Shown here: positions 7,807 to 17,019 of the stretch, piece after piece
How the letters are laid out: every line of letters begins with the position of its first letter
Numbering within the stretch: position 1 is the first letter of the stretch
Assembly: GCF_003014475.1 (NCBI RefSeq)
Contig: NZ_PYGJ01000003.1
Span: 310,001 to 374,000, forward strand
Direction of reading: 5' to 3'
From: Shimia abyssi
GTDB taxonomy: Bacteria > Pseudomonadota > Alphaproteobacteria > Rhodobacterales > Rhodobacteraceae
DNA: 64,000 bases
Translations under genes and position numbers: made by a program
Notes under the pieces: generated by a model
What the model was told of the DNA's origin: nothing
The model's database searches: none
The model's input: only the letters and a program-made list of their open reading frames with translations

Positions 7807-10800
7807 ATGAAAATTGAACGTAGATTCACCAAGGCAGGGCAGGACGCTTACACAGAGCTGGATTTTGTGACCACAGAGTCCGAAATCCGCAACCCGGATG
7901 GGACCATTGTGTTCCGGCTGGACGAAGTAGAAGTTCCCGCGCGCTGGAGCCAAGTGGCCAGCGATGTGATTGCGCAGAAGTATTTCCGCAAGGCAGGTGT
8001 GCCCAGCGAAATGAAGAAAGTGCGCGAAAAGGGCGTGCCTGAGTTTCTGTGGCGCTCGGTTCCGGCCAATGACGATGTTGAGATCGGTGGCGAAACCAGC
8101 GCCAAGCAGGTGTTTGACCGTCTGGCAGGGGCATGGACCTATTGGGGCTGGAAGGGTGGCTATTTCACCACCGAAGAAGATGCCCGCGCCTATTTTGACG
8201 AGATGCGCTATATGTTGGCGACACAGCGTGCGGCGCCAAACTCGCCCCAGTGGTTCAACACAGGTCTGCATTGGGCCTATGGGATCGATGGACCGGCGCA
8301 GGGGCATTATTATGTCGACTACAAGAGCGGCAAGCTGACCAAATCCAAGTCGAGCTATGAGCATCCTCAGCCGCACGCCTGTTTCATTCAGTCGGTTGCT
8401 GACGATCTGGTGGGTGATGGCGGCATTATGGACCTGTGGGTGCGTGAAGCGCGGCTGTTCAAATATGGGTCTGGTACAGGCACAAACTTTTCCTCCTTGC
8501 GCGCTGATGGCGAGAACCTTTCGGGCGGCGGCAAGTCGAGCGGGTTGATGGGTTTTCTCAAGATCGGGGACCGGGCGGCAGGCGCGATCAAGTCGGGCGG
8601 CACCACACGCCGCGCGGCCAAGATGGTGATCGTCGATGCGGATCACCCCGATATCGAGGAATACATCAACTGGAAGGTCAAAGAAGAACAGAAGGTTGCC
8701 TCAATCGTGGCAGGTTCAAAAATGCACGAGCAAAAGCTCAACGGCATTTTTGCAGCGATCAAGGCGTGGGATGGGGCCGAGGTTGACGCCTATGATCCCA
8801 AGGTCAACGACACGCTGAAAGCGGCCATTCGCGATGCGAAAAAGGTCATGATTCCAGAGACATATGTCAAACGCGTACTGGACTATGCCAAGCAAGGTTA
8901 TGCCAGCATCGAGTTCCCGACCTATGACACGGATTGGGACTCTGAGGCTTATGCATCTGTGTCGGGTCAGAACTCGAACAACTCGATCCGGGTGACGGAT
9001 GCATTTCTGAAAGCTGTGAAAGACGATGCAGACTGGGAACTGATCCGCCGTACGGATGGAACGGTTGCCAAGACGATCAAGGCACGCAAGCTGTGGGAAG
9101 ATGTGGGACACGCTGCATGGGCCTGTGCCGACCCCGGTATTCAGTATCATGATACGGTGAACGCATGGCACACATGCCCCGAAGATGGCGAGATTCGCGG
9201 ATCGAACCCGTGTTCGGAATACATGTTCCTGGACGATACGGCCTGTAACCTTGCGTCGATGAACCTGTTGGCGTTCCTCAAGGATGGGGAGTTTCAAGCA
9301 GAGGATTACATCCACGCCACACGCCTGTGGACGGTTACGCTGGAGATTTCGGTGACGATGGCGCAGTTCCCGTCCAAGGAAATCGCGCAATTGTCCTATG
9401 ATTTCCGTACCTTGGGGCTAGGATACGCCAATATCGGTGGCCTGTTGATGAACATGGGCCATGGATATGACAGCGACGAAGGCCGGGCGATGGCCGGGGC
9501 ATTGACAGCGATCATGACCGGTGTGGCCTATGCCACCTCGGCGGAGATGGCCGGTGAGCTGGGCGCGTTTGACGGGTATGCCCGCAACGCCGAGCACATG
9601 AAGCGGGTGATCCGCAACCACCGGCGCGCCGCGTATGGTCATACCGAAGGGTACGAGGATCTGGCGGTGAAGCCGGTTGCGCTGGATATTAGTAACTGTC
9701 CGGATCAAACGCTGGTGGCGTTGGCGAAGTCAGCGTGGGACGAGGCGCTGAGCCTTGGCGAGAAAAATGGTTACCGGAACGCGCAGACATCTGTCATCGC
9801 GCCGACGGGTACGATTGGTCTGGTCATGGATTGTGACACGACCGGGATCGAGCCTGACTTTGCGCTGGTGAAGTTCAAGAAGCTAGCGGGCGGCGGCTAT
9901 TTCAAGATCATCAACCGGTCTGTGCCAGCCGCACTTGAGAACCTTGGCTATTCCAGCGCGCAGATCGAAGAGATCGTGTCTTATGCGGTGGGACATGGCA
10001 GCATTGGTAATGCGCCGGGCATCAACCACACGTCATTGATTGGGCACGGGTTTGGCCAGAACGAGATCGACAAGGTTGAGGCGTCGCTGGCGTCGGCCTT
10101 TGATATCCGGTTCGTGTTCAACCAGTGGACACTGGGCGAGGCGTTCTGCACCAATGTGCTGGGCATTCCGACCGAGAAGCTGAACGATGCGGGATTTGAT
10201 CTGCTCACGCATCTCGGGTTTTCGAAGAAAGATATCGACGCAGCCAATGACCACGTCTGTGGGACAATGACGCTTGAGGGCGCGCCGTTCCTGAAGAAAG
10301 AGCATTATCACATCTTTGATTGCGCGAACCCTTGCGGGAAAAAAGGCAAGCGTTATCTAAGTGTTGACAGCCACATCACTATGATGGCCGCTGCGCAGTC
10401 GTTTATTTCGGGTGCGATTTCCAAGACGATCAATATGCCAAATGACGCCACAATCGAGGATTGTCAGCAGGCCTATGAATTGTCGTGGTCGTTGGGTGTG
10501 AAGGCCAATGCGCTGTATCGAGACGGTTCAAAACTGTCGCAGCCATTGGCGGCGGCGCTGGTCGAGGATGACGACGACGCGGCGGAAATTCTGGAAAGCG
10601 GATCGATGACCGAAAAGGCCGCGGTGCTGGCTGAAAAGATTGTCGAGAAGATCGTCGTTAAAGAAGTGGCCCGTGGCCGCGAAAAGATGCCGGAGCGCCG
10701 CAAAGGCTATACCCAAAAAGCGGTTGTTGGCGGGCACAAAGTGTACCTGCGCACGGGTGAATATTCGGACGGATCTTTGGGCGAAATCTTTATTGATATG

Positions 10801-11475
10801 CACAAAGAAGGTGCCGGTTTCCGGGCGATGATGAACAACTTTGCCATCGCGGTGTCGGTTGGGCTTCAGTATGGTGTGCCGCTGGAAGAGTTCGTGGACG
10901 CGTTCACGTTCACCAAGTTTGAACCGGCGGGCATGGTTCAGGGCAATGACAGCATCAAGAATGCGACCTCGATCCTGGACTATATCTTCCGCGAGTTGGC
11001 GGTGAGCTATCTGGACCGGACCGATCTGGCGCATATCAAACCGGAAGGAACGTCGTTTGACGATCTGGGCCGTGGCGAAGAAGAAGGTGTGTCCAACGTG
11101 TCAGAGCTGAGCGAAAGCACGGCGACGCGGTCTTTGGAAGTGCTTAAGCAGATTTCGTCGACCGGATATCTGCGCAAGCGTCTGCCACAAGAGCTGGTGG
11201 TGCTGAACGGGGGCGCTGGTGCGACCGCGCTAAGCAGTGCGGCGGATCCTGTGGCGACATTGGAGACATTGGTGCCGGAAACCGCGACGTCAACAACAAC
11301 AGCTGCTTTGTCTGGCACAACGGTGGCGAGCTCGGGCGGTATGGACGCACGGGTCAAGGCCAAGATGCAGGGCTATGAGGGCGAAGCCTGTGGCGACTGT
11401 GGAAATTACACGCTGGTGCGCAACGGCACCTGTATGAAATGTAACACTTGCGGGGCAACCAGCGGGTGCAGCTGA
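7807..11475 (+). CDS. nrdJ: Adenosylcobalamin-dependent ribonucleoside-diphosphate reductase (class II)
   Basis: A 1222-residue NrdJ of the long proteobacterial type. It makes deoxyribonucleotides from ribonucleotides and needs no oxygen, using coenzyme B12 to generate the thiyl radical. Visible blocks include [30 protein letters not shown], the active-site region [19 protein letters not shown] with its cysteine, and [20 protein letters not shown]. The C-terminal tail has the zinc-finger-like [22 protein letters not shown] cysteines, which re-reduce the active site. The ATG at 7807 begins the conserved part; an in-frame start at 7705 would add 34 unconserved residues. Followed by terminator-like hairpins. 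Confidence 0.96.
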   Translation: MKIERRFTKAGQDAYTELDFVTTESEIRNPDGTIVFRLDEVEVPARWSQVASDVIAQKYFRKAGVPSEMKKVREKGVPEFLWRSVPANDDVEIGGETSAKQVFDRLAGAWTYWGWKGGYFTTEEDARAYFDEMRYMLATQRAAPNSPQWFNTGLHWAYGIDGPAQGHYYVDYKSGKLTKSKSSYEHPQPHACFIQSVADDLVGDGGIMDLWVREARLFKYGSGTGTNFSSLRADGENLSGGGKSSGLMGFLKIGDRAAGAIKSGGTTRRAAKMVIVDADHPDIEEYINWKVKEEQKVASIVAGSKMHEQKLNGIFAAIKAWDGAEVDAYDPKVNDTLKAAIRDAKKVMIPETYVKRVLDYAKQGYASIEFPTYDTDWDSEAYASVSGQNSNNSIRVTDAFLKAVKDDADWELIRRTDGTVAKTIKARKLWEDVGHAAWACADPGIQYHDTVNAWHTCPEDGEIRGSNPCSEYMFLDDTACNLASMNLLAFLKDGEFQAEDYIHATRLWTVTLEISVTMAQFPSKEIAQLSYDFRTLGLGYANIGGLLMNMGHGYDSDEGRAMAGALTAIMTGVAYATSAEMAGELGAFDGYARNAEHMKRVIRNHRRAAYGHTEGYEDLAVKPVALDISNCPDQTLVALAKSAWDEALSLGEKNGYRNAQTSVIAPTGTIGLVMDCDTTGIEPDFALVKFKKLAGGGYFKIINRSVPAALENLGYSSAQIEEIVSYAVGHGSIGNAPGINHTSLIGHGFGQNEIDKVEASLASAFDIRFVFNQWTLGEAFCTNVLGIPTEKLNDAGFDLLTHLGFSKKDIDAANDHVCGTMTLEGAPFLKKEHYHIFDCANPCGKKGKRYLSVDSHITMMAAAQSFISGAISKTINMPNDATIEDCQQAYELSWSLGVKANALYRDGSKLSQPLAAALVEDDDDAAEILESGSMTEKAAVLAEKIVEKIVVKEVARGREKMPERRKGYTQKAVVGGHKVYLRTGEYSDGSLGEIFIDMHKEGAGFRAMMNNFAIAVSVGLQYGVPLEEFVDAFTFTKFEPAGMVQGNDSIKNATSILDYIFRELAVSYLDRTDLAHIKPEGTSFDDLGRGEEEGVSNVSELSESTATRSLEVLKQISSTGYLRKRLPQELVVLNGGAGATALSSAADPVATLETLVPETATSTTTAALSGTTVASSGGMDARVKAKMQGYEGEACGDCGNYTLVRNGTCMKCNTCGATSGCS

Positions 11476-11926
11476 TCCTGGGGGAGGACCTTGGGTAGGG
11501 GGCTCCGGCCCCCGACGAAACAAAGAGACACGGAGCGGGTGCGCTCGCTTCGACGACATTCAGGCCGCAGGCAAAAAACATCGAGCGGTAATATAGAGTG
11601 AGCCTGAATGGCGAAACTGGGGGGCTGGATAGCCCCCCATTTTTTTGCCGACTCGAAATGGCGATGTGGCGGTGGCTTGCCGATGGTGGTTTGGGGCTGT
11701 TCTTGGCAGGGAATGGCCCGTTTTGAGCGAGCAGGTTGCCGGGATTTCGCCGAAATGGCCGAGACGCATTTGCGCAGGCGTGGCACCGCGCATGGTTTGC
11801 TGGGTTAACGGCAATTATTGGCGGGAAATGGTGTGGTTGGCGATTCCGGTGTGACGAATGTGCGGCGGAGTGGTGTGACTGAGGGCGTCCGGACACGACA
11901 CATACAGTCATATAGGAGAACCAGAC
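11476..11926. other. Intergenic region after nrdJ
   Basis: 450 nt without a credible gene. A GC-rich stem GGGGGCTCCGGCCCCC (11498-11513) follows nrdJ, the T-tailed terminator comes at 11619, and the final 280 nt before the EF-hand gene show nothing I recognise apart from an AGGAG ribosome-binding site near 11913. Confidence 0.5.
11619..11647 (+). terminator. Rho-independent terminator downstream of nrdJ
   Basis: GGGGGGCT-GGAT-AGCCCCCC followed by ATTTTTTT, an 8-bp GC stem with a 4-nt loop and T run. Confidence 0.85.
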
Positions 11927-12172
11927 ATGACTATGATAAAACCCGTATTGGGCACCGCCCTGACCCTGATCATTGCCGCATCTGTGCACGCACAATCAAA
12001 CGCGGATGCAAATGGTGACGGGCTTTTGACCATTGAAGAGGTGGTTGCGGTTTACCCTGATCTGACCAATGACGTCTTTTCTGCGATGGACACCAATGGC
12101 GACGGTGTTTTGGATGCGGATGAGGTCGGGGCCGCACAGGACGCGGGCCTGATGCCGCCAGCGGACGGCTAA
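11927..12172 (+). CDS. Small secreted EF-hand protein
   Basis: An 81-residue protein with a signal peptide (hydrophobic residues 4-20, cleavage after VHA) and two EF-hand loops. The loops are DANGDGLLTIEE (about residues 27-38) and DTNGDGVLDADE (about 57-68), each with Asp at loop positions 1, 3 and 5 and Glu at 12. It should bind two Ca2+ ions in the periplasm. An AGGAG site precedes the ATG. Partner unknown; the gene is monocistronic and ends at a strong terminator. Confidence 0.85.
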   Translation: MTMIKPVLGTALTLIIAASVHAQSNADANGDGLLTIEEVVAVYPDLTNDVFSAMDTNGDGVLDADEVGAAQDAGLMPPADG

Positions 12173-12182
12173 CGAGAGACTG

Positions 12183-12217
12183 GCGGCGGTGGGGATTTCC
12201 TCACCGCCGCATTTTTT
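12183..12217 (+). terminator. Rho-independent terminator after the EF-hand gene
   Basis: GCGGCGGTG...CACCGCCGC stem followed by ATTTTTT. It lies between the EF-hand gene and the convergent mttB-like gene, only 7 nt from the end of the latter. Confidence 0.88.
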
Positions 12218-12223
12218 GTGGGT

Positions 12224-13762
12224 TTACGCGGGCAGATGGATATTGAACCGGCGGCGCAACGCATGATCCAGAATCGGATCAAAGCGGGCGGTTGACGGTT
12301 CGGACAACATTTTCTGTTTGCGCGTAGTGGCGTTTGTGATCAGGTCAGGTTTGTCTTTTTCGGCCCATTCTTTGGGTGAGGTTCGATCTCCAAGTGTAGG
12401 ATAAACATGATCAATCTGCATTCGGCTAAGGGTGGCGTCCGTACCAAGATAGTGACCCGGCCCGCCGACGCAAACCTCGCGGATTTGTTCGAGCGCAAGC
12501 GTGGCGTCGTCGACCTCGATCCCGCGCACACAGCGCAGGGCCTGTCCGATCAGATCATCGCCTAGGATCAGGGATTCGTGGCAAAATCCCAGCAGTGAGG
12601 CGTGCATCCCGGCGGCTTCGTAGACCATGTTGAGACCGGAAAGACCGGCCATCACATTAGAACACATCTGTTCCCAACCGGCCTGCATGTCGGGCAGTTT
12701 TGAATCGCTGGCCCCGGCAGCGGCACCGCCGGGCAGGCCGTAGAATTTGTGCATCTGCGCGCAACCCGCCGAAAGCAAAGCCTGCTCGCCGGACCCGACG
12801 CTCATTGCGCCAGTCCGCAGGTCAAGGCCAAACGGCCATGTGCCAAAGATCGCCGGATGCCCGGGTTGAATCGCGTTGACATAGACCAGACCAGCAAGGC
12901 ATTCGGCGGTGGCCTGAACGATGGCCCCGGCGATGGTAGAGGGCGCGGTGGCACCTGCCATTCCGGCAGAGAGCAGGAGCACGGGCATACCACCGCGTAT
13001 GCATGCCTCCATCACCTCGCAGGATTCGGTGGCAAATTTCATCGGCGGCACGACGAAGCAATTGGAATTGCTCAAAAAAGGCCGCTCGCGCCATTTGTCT
13101 TCTCCGCCCGCGATCATGTATAGCATTTCAAGCGCGTCGGGGATGTAGGCCGGGTCAGTAAAGGAGGTGCCAATGTGTTTGGTGGTGCCAGAGCAGCACG
13201 CGTAGATGGTGTTGAGGTCCATCTCGCGGTTGTCGACCACGTCGCGTGCGACCATGGGGCGCTGGAGGAAGTGGATATTGTCGAGCTGATCGGTGATGCG
13301 GGCCGCGTCGTGCAGGTCCTGGAGGGTGCTTTCGCGGTAGGTGCGTCCGTCGGGTTCGACCATATGCACGGCAGCGCCCGCCGTACCATAATGCACGCGG
13401 TGGCCCGATAGATGCATATCATTGGCTGGGTCACGACCCGGTAAAGTGATGTCTTTACAGGCAATTGCGAGCGTGTCTTCGACCAGCGCACGCGGAAAAC
13501 GCAAGCGTCCGTCATCGCCGAGAATGGCACCTGCGGCCGTCATGATGTCGATGCCGCTTTGGGGGGCGTCGATCAGGCCGATCTGTTCAAGCGCGTCCAT
13601 TGCCGTTTCGTGGATACGCTGCATATCGGCGTCGCTGAGGGTGCGCAGGGTGCCGCCCTCCATACCGGGACGAATGGGGCGGATATCCTGGGCGAGCGGG
13701 GCAGCACGAGCGGCGCGACGCGCGGCGCGGCCTCCGGAACGACGGGTAGCGGGTGATGTCAT
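12224..13762 (-). CDS. MttB-family (trimethylamine/quaternary amine) methyltransferase, non-pyrrolysine type
   Basis: A 512-residue member of the MttB superfamily, whose members move a methyl group from a methylamine or quaternary amine to a corrinoid protein. Blocks RIHETAMDALEQIGLIDAP, HLSGHRVHYGTAGAAVHMVE and LPGGAAAGASDSKLPDMQAG fit the family. The frame is open throughout with no internal TAG, so it lacks the pyrrolysine of archaeal MttB. By analogy with characterised non-Pyl members (for example glycine-betaine:corrinoid methyltransferases) a quaternary amine is the likely substrate. No corrinoid protein gene is adjacent. The N-terminal 20 residues are Arg-rich. Start taken at ATG 13762, where the conserved region begins; the frame is open to 13852. 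Confidence 0.85.
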   Translation of the reverse strand: MTSPATRRSGGRAARRAARAAPLAQDIRPIRPGMEGGTLRTLSDADMQRIHETAMDALEQIGLIDAPQSGIDIMTAAGAILGDDGRLRFPRALVEDTLAIACKDITLPGRDPANDMHLSGHRVHYGTAGAAVHMVEPDGRTYRESTLQDLHDAARITDQLDNIHFLQRPMVARDVVDNREMDLNTIYACCSGTTKHIGTSFTDPAYIPDALEMLYMIAGGEDKWRERPFLSNSNCFVVPPMKFATESCEVMEACIRGGMPVLLLSAGMAGATAPSTIAGAIVQATAECLAGLVYVNAIQPGHPAIFGTWPFGLDLRTGAMSVGSGEQALLSAGCAQMHKFYGLPGGAAAGASDSKLPDMQAGWEQMCSNVMAGLSGLNMVYEAAGMHASLLGFCHESLILGDDLIGQALRCVRGIEVDDATLALEQIREVCVGGPGHYLGTDATLSRMQIDHVYPTLGDRTSPKEWAEKDKPDLITNATTRKQKMLSEPSTARFDPILDHALRRRFNIHLPA

Positions 13763-13943
13763 GTGAGTTAAGGTCCTGTTCTGTCTGATAAAACTAAATT
13801 TCTTCAGACAGTCAGGGGCGCCCACGCGCTGCACGACCGCGTTCGGCCCCAATGGTGATGACCACCAGCTGAATTTTACAGCGAATACCCTGCATCACGT
13901 CTCCCTTGGGTGAACTGTGCGGGGGCGTAGGGGAGCTGTCTTA

Positions 13944-13971
13944 TCCAAAAGCGACATATGTCGCTTTTGGA
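13944..13971. promoter_or_regulatory. Perfect 28-bp palindrome between the aminotransferase and mttB-like genes
   Basis: The half-site TCCAAAAGCGACAT is followed directly by its exact reverse complement, with no loop. It lies 14 nt past the aminotransferase stop and about 180 nt upstream of the mttB-like start. No T tract follows on either strand. The loop-free geometry fits an operator for a dimeric regulator better than a terminator. Confidence 0.65.
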
Positions 13972-13985
13972 CCAGCTTACATAGG

Positions 13986-15176
13986 TTACGAGGCGTTTGC
14001 AGAGGGTACTGCAAGGGTTTGGGCAAACGTCACAAGGGTCTGCAAAGATTTGGTGAACTTGGAGTCTTCGACCGTCATGGCTACACGTATGTGGCCCGCC
14101 GCAGATTTGCCAAAGCTTTCGCCGGGCATAACGGCGATGTGGTGGGTATCCAGCAGGGCATTGGCGAAGTCTTCGCCGCTGAGACCGGTTGGGCGGATAT
14201 CGAGCATGAGGTACATTGCGCCCTGCGCCGGGATCAGGCTAACCGTGTTTTGACCGGCAATAATGTCACGCGCCAAGGCGCGGCGGCGGCGGAAAGGTTC
14301 GGCTATTTTTGCTTCAAGGTCAGGGCCTTGGGTCAAGGCGTACTCGGCTGCATCCTGAATAAAGCCGGGCACGCCGTAGGTGGTGTGCGTGGCGAGGTTT
14401 GCCAGGTGGTCGATTACCTCATCCGGGGCACATATCCAGCCGATGCGGGAGCCGGTCATGGCGTGGGATTTGGACATGGAGCCCACCACGAGCGTGCGCT
14501 TGGCCATGTCGGGTAGCGCGCGGGGCGAGATGTGTTCACCTTGCCAGACCTGAGTGTCATAAACCTCATCCGAGATCAGCCATAGATCATGCTCGCGGCA
14601 AGTCTGGGCGATGCCTTCGAGGGTTTCACGGCTGTAGACCACGCCAGTTGGATTATTGGGGCTGTTGATCAAGAGAGAGCTGGCGCCTGCGGCCTCGGCG
14701 GCGATGTCTTCTGCGCGCGGTTGGAACGCTTCGTGCGCGCGGGTGGGGATGGCGACAGGGATGGCCCCTACGCCGCGGATCGTACCGGGGTAAGTGGCAT
14801 AATAGGGGGCAATGTAGAGGGCGCGGCCGCCGGGTGAGCACGTTGCCATATGGGCTGCAAACAAGGCCGACTGACCGCCGGGTGTGATCAGAATATTTCG
14901 GCTAGTGGTTGGCACGCCGGTGCGGTCCTGAATGCGGGCGGCGACCGTGTCGCGCAAGGTTTGGATGCCGGGCACAATGGCGTAGCCGGTGTGCCCACCT
15001 GTCGCGGCACGATCCATCGCGGCAAGGATCGTGGGATCGGTGCGGATATCGTGTTCGCCAATGGTCAGTTCGGTGACGGGCACGCCGTCTGCGATCATGC
15101 GGCGGGCCTTGTAAAACACGTCCCAGCCGTCAGAGCCGCCGCCGGTTATATTGGAAATGCGTTGAGATATCTGCAT
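13986..15176 (-). CDS. Pyridoxal-phosphate aminotransferase, class I/II
   Basis: A 396-residue fold-type I aminotransferase. Seen in order: TGYAIVPGIQTLRDTVAARI, SLLINSPNNPTGVVYS (the SPNNPTG motif), LWLISDEVYD (Asp that pairs with the pyridine nitrogen), and VGSMSKSHAMTGSRIGW with the PLP-binding lysine in SMSKSHAMTG. It is annotated in this family as aspartate/aromatic-type, but the amino-donor is unknown. The ATG at 15176 begins the conserved N-terminus. It lies upstream of the mttB-like gene on the same strand, separated by the palindrome, so shared control is possible. Confidence 0.88.
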   Translation of the reverse strand: MQISQRISNITGGGSDGWDVFYKARRMIADGVPVTELTIGEHDIRTDPTILAAMDRAATGGHTGYAIVPGIQTLRDTVAARIQDRTGVPTTSRNILITPGGQSALFAAHMATCSPGGRALYIAPYYATYPGTIRGVGAIPVAIPTRAHEAFQPRAEDIAAEAAGASSLLINSPNNPTGVVYSRETLEGIAQTCREHDLWLISDEVYDTQVWQGEHISPRALPDMAKRTLVVGSMSKSHAMTGSRIGWICAPDEVIDHLANLATHTTYGVPGFIQDAAEYALTQGPDLEAKIAEPFRRRRALARDIIAGQNTVSLIPAQGAMYLMLDIRPTGLSGEDFANALLDTHHIAVMPGESFGKSAAGHIRVAMTVEDSKFTKSLQTLVTFAQTLAVPSANAS

Positions 15177-15263
15177 GGTCGTCGTGCCTTGAGAAATGGT
15201 CGATTGACCGAGTGGGTCAGAGCGCGTGAGATTCGTCAAATGAGAAATTGAAGGCGCGGTGTT

Positions 15264-15324
15264 TTGGGGGCACTGCCCCCCATCGCCATGGCGATGTCCC
15301 CCGGGATATTTGGGCGAAAGGAAG
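15264..15324 (+). repeat. Dispersed hairpin repeat, copy A
   Basis: TGGGGGCACTGCCCCCCA hairpin, a short CGCCATGGCG palindrome, then the conserved tail CCCCCGGGATATTTGGGCG ending in AAAGGAAG. Two more copies occur at 21650 and 26609 in the same orientation. Copy A lies between soxR and the aminotransferase gene. Confidence 0.8.
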
Positions 15325-15520
15325 GGCAGGGTTGCGTGTGCGTTTGAAGCTTTCGGAATTGGCGTGAATGGGCGGCGCAATGCGGATGTGGAGATAAAAG
15401 GCGATTTCTGCGCGGTTGGATTGGAAGATGTGCAAAGGGCAGATGACGGCGTGCAGTGGACTGAAGGCCGCAGTGCATTCAGACTGGCAAGCACGCCGAC
15501 CTTGAGCAGGTCGTGCAAGA

Positions 15521-15997
15521 TTATTTTCCCACGTCTGAGGGCGTGTCGCCCATGAGGTAGCGCGGGCCGGTGCCACGGGAATGTGCGCGGTCGTCTGGGT
15601 TGTAGAGCTTGCATTTTTGTAGCGAAAGACAGCCGCAGCCGATGCAACCATCCAGTGTGTCGCGCAGTTTTTGCATTTGCGCGATGCGTTGATCGAGGTG
15701 GCGGCGAAAGCGGGCAGAAATGCGTTCCCAGTCGCGTTTGGTGGGTGTGCGGTTTTGCGGCAAAGTGGAGAGCGCGCTGCGGATTTCGGAGATTGTGAAG
15801 CCAAGATTCTGTGAAATTCGCACAAAGGAAAGGCGGCGGATATCGGCGCGTTCGAACCGGCGCTGTCCGGAGGCGGTGCGTGTGGGGTGCACGAGGCCTT
15901 CGTCTTCGTAGAATCGGATAGCGGATTGGGCGAGGCCCGTGCGGGCCGAAATATCGCCAATTGTCAGGCCGCGTGTGGCAAGTGGTTTGATTTGCAT
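15521..15997 (-). CDS. soxR: Redox-sensitive regulator SoxR (MerR family)
   Basis: A 158-residue MerR-type activator. The N-terminal winged helix reads LTIGDISARTGLAQSAIRFYEDEGL, followed by a dimerisation helix and the C-terminal CIGCGCLSLQKC (C-x2-C-x-C-x5-C), the [2Fe-2S] ligand set of SoxR. Oxidation of the cluster by redox-cycling compounds activates transcription. The ATG at 15997 was taken as start; an upstream in-frame ATG at 16009 would lie almost on the SoxR box. It is divergent from a VOC gene with a perfect SoxR operator between them. Confidence 0.95.
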   Translation of the reverse strand: MQIKPLATRGLTIGDISARTGLAQSAIRFYEDEGLVHPTRTASGQRRFERADIRRLSFVRISQNLGFTISEIRSALSTLPQNRTPTKRDWERISARFRRHLDQRIAQMQKLRDTLDGCIGCGCLSLQKCKLYNPDDRAHSRGTGPRYLMGDTPSDVGK

Positions 15998-16009
15998 GAT
16001 TAAAATCAT

Positions 16010-16040
16010 TTGACCTCAAGTTAACTTGAGGAATTAGGAT
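16010..16040 (+). promoter_or_regulatory. SoxR-controlled promoter with perfect SoxR box
   Basis: CCTCAAGTTAACTTGAGG (16014-16031) is a perfect 18-bp palindrome like the E. coli soxS operator. It sits inside a promoter with -35 TTGACC (16010-16015) and -10 TAGGAT (16035-16040). The spacer is 19 bp, the overlong spacing on which MerR-type activators act by untwisting DNA. It faces the VOC gene. Confidence 0.93.
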
Positions 16041-16076
16041 AGTGTCATATCAAGTTCAGGAAAAGGAAAAATTGAA

Positions 16077-16451
16077 ATGAGACTGGAACATGTGAACGTG
16101 ACCGTGCCCGACCCCAAAACCTGTGCAGCAGTTTTGTGTGAGGTATTTGGGTGGCACGTACGCTGGGAAGGGGAAGCCAAGGATCAGGGCTTTACGGTGC
16201 ATGTGGGGGATGCGGACAGTTATCTCGCGCTATATGCGCCAAATGCGGAGTTGCAACCGATGGGTAACACCTATGTCCGCGTTGGCGGGTTTAATCACGT
16301 GGGCGTGGTGGTGGATGATCTGGCGGCGACCGAAGCACGGGTGAAGGCGGCGGGGTTTGAGCCGCATAGCCATGGAGATTATGAGCCGGGGACGCGGTTT
16401 TACTTCGATGGCCCGCATGGGATCGAGTTTGAGGTGGTGCATTATGATTAG
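16077..16451 (+). CDS. VOC (glyoxalase/dioxygenase-fold) family protein, predicted SoxR target
   Basis: A 124-residue single-module vicinal-oxygen-chelate protein. The pattern MRLEHVNVTVPDPKTCA opens the first beta-alpha-beta unit; FNHVGVVVDDLAATEARVKAAGF opens the second, and GPHGIEFEVVHYD ends it with the metal-ligand Glu. Such proteins include glyoxalases, fosfomycin/bleomycin-resistance proteins and epimerases. Control by SoxR suggests a role in detoxifying redox-active or electrophilic compounds. GGAAAAGGAAA precedes the start. The last bases overlap a short reading frame. Confidence 0.88.
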   Translation: MRLEHVNVTVPDPKTCAAVLCEVFGWHVRWEGEAKDQGFTVHVGDADSYLALYAPNAELQPMGNTYVRVGGFNHVGVVVDDLAATEARVKAAGFEPHSHGDYEPGTRFYFDGPHGIEFEVVHYD

Positions 16452-16551
16452 TGTATTCAGGCGCTTTCAACGCTGGATGGGTGCACCGTTTTTGAACCCG
16501 ATCGGGCGGCGAACGCGCGGGCGGCTTTATGCAAGGTGCTCTGGCTGTTAG
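16444..16551 (+). CDS. Possible 35-residue basic peptide overlapping the VOC gene
   Basis: An ATG (16444) lies inside the last VOC codons, in another frame, and opens a 35-codon frame (MISVFRRFQRWMGAPFLNPI...) that ends CSGC. The predicted product is very basic and has an amphipathic start, features of small inner-membrane or nucleic-acid-binding peptides. Coupling by overlap with the SoxR-driven gene would place it under the same promoter. No independent ribosome-binding site is clear, and chance cannot be excluded. Confidence 0.25.
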   Translation: MISVFRRFQRWMGAPFLNPIGRRTRGRLYARCSGC

Positions 16552-16892
16552 GTGCGTGGCGCGAGCGTGGCTTGAAGCTTTTTGGTCAGGCTTGAACGGA
16601 TGATGTCGTAAGATATGGCGATCCGGTGGGTGAGTTCCGCCGGGTCGCTGTCGAGTGGAAGATGGATCCAGCTGCGATGAAAATAGGGGGCCTTGATGCC
16701 GATACCCGCGTCGATCAGCATTTGGGCAGTGTCGGTATCTGGGGTTTTGACAGAAACGCCAGTGCCCGCGCTGCCGATGCATGCAAACATCTTGCCGCCC
16801 ACTTTCCATGCGTCGTGACCACCACCGAAAGGATCGGAACATTCGGTGCCGGGTAGGGATGCACAGATCTGGTTAACGGTTTCGCGGCTCAT
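16548..16892 (-). CDS. MmcQ/YjbR family protein
   Basis: A 114-residue protein with the YjbR/MmcQ pattern: MSRETVNQICASLPGTECSD, then WKVGGKMFACIG, then APYFHRSWIHLPLDS. The fold resembles a double-wing DNA-binding domain, but the function of the family is not settled. The start at 16892 begins the conserved domain; an upstream ATG (16928) adds 12 residues. Monocistronic, its end meeting the short frame of the previous entry. Confidence 0.8.
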   Translation of the reverse strand: MSRETVNQICASLPGTECSDPFGGGHDAWKVGGKMFACIGSAGTGVSVKTPDTDTAQMLIDAGIGIKAPYFHRSWIHLPLDSDPAELTHRIAISYDIIRSSLTKKLQATLAPRT

Positions 16893-16933
16893 GCGGGCAG
16901 AGTGCCGCGACAAGGTGGGAGACGTCAACAGGG

Positions 16934-16962
16934 TTGACCCTCTGAAGTCGCCTGCCTATGGT
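16934..16962 (+). promoter_or_regulatory. Predicted sigma-70-type promoter of the cysS leader
   Basis: -35 TTGACC (16934-16939), 17-bp spacer, -10 TATGGT (16957-16962). Transcription would start at about 16968-16971, exactly at the ATG of the Cys-rich leader frame. Confidence 0.6.
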
Positions 16963-16969
16963 CGCCGTC

Positions 16970-17014
16970 ATGAACACGCTGTGCACCATCATTATTTGCT
17001 GCATTCCCTGCTGA
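16970..17014 (+). CDS. Cys-rich leader peptide of cysS (14 residues, probably leaderless)
   Basis: The frame MNTLCTIIICCIPC has four Cys codons in its last ten positions, including a Cys-Cys pair, and stops at 17012-17014, about 100 nt before cysS. A 4-codon longer version starts at ATG 16958, but that ATG is part of the predicted -10 element. The ATG at 16970 coincides with the predicted transcription start, so translation would be leaderless, as is known for the trpL leader peptide in rhizobia. Enrichment of the very amino acid charged by the downstream synthetase suggests attenuation by ribosome stalling when Cys-tRNA is short. The inference rests on this one sequence. Confidence 0.6.
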   Translation: MNTLCTIIICCIPC

Positions 17015-17019
17015 GACAA

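Noticed and set aside
12224-13762. Pyrrolysine-containing MttB
   Set aside because: The reading frame has no internal TAG, and no pyl genes are seen.
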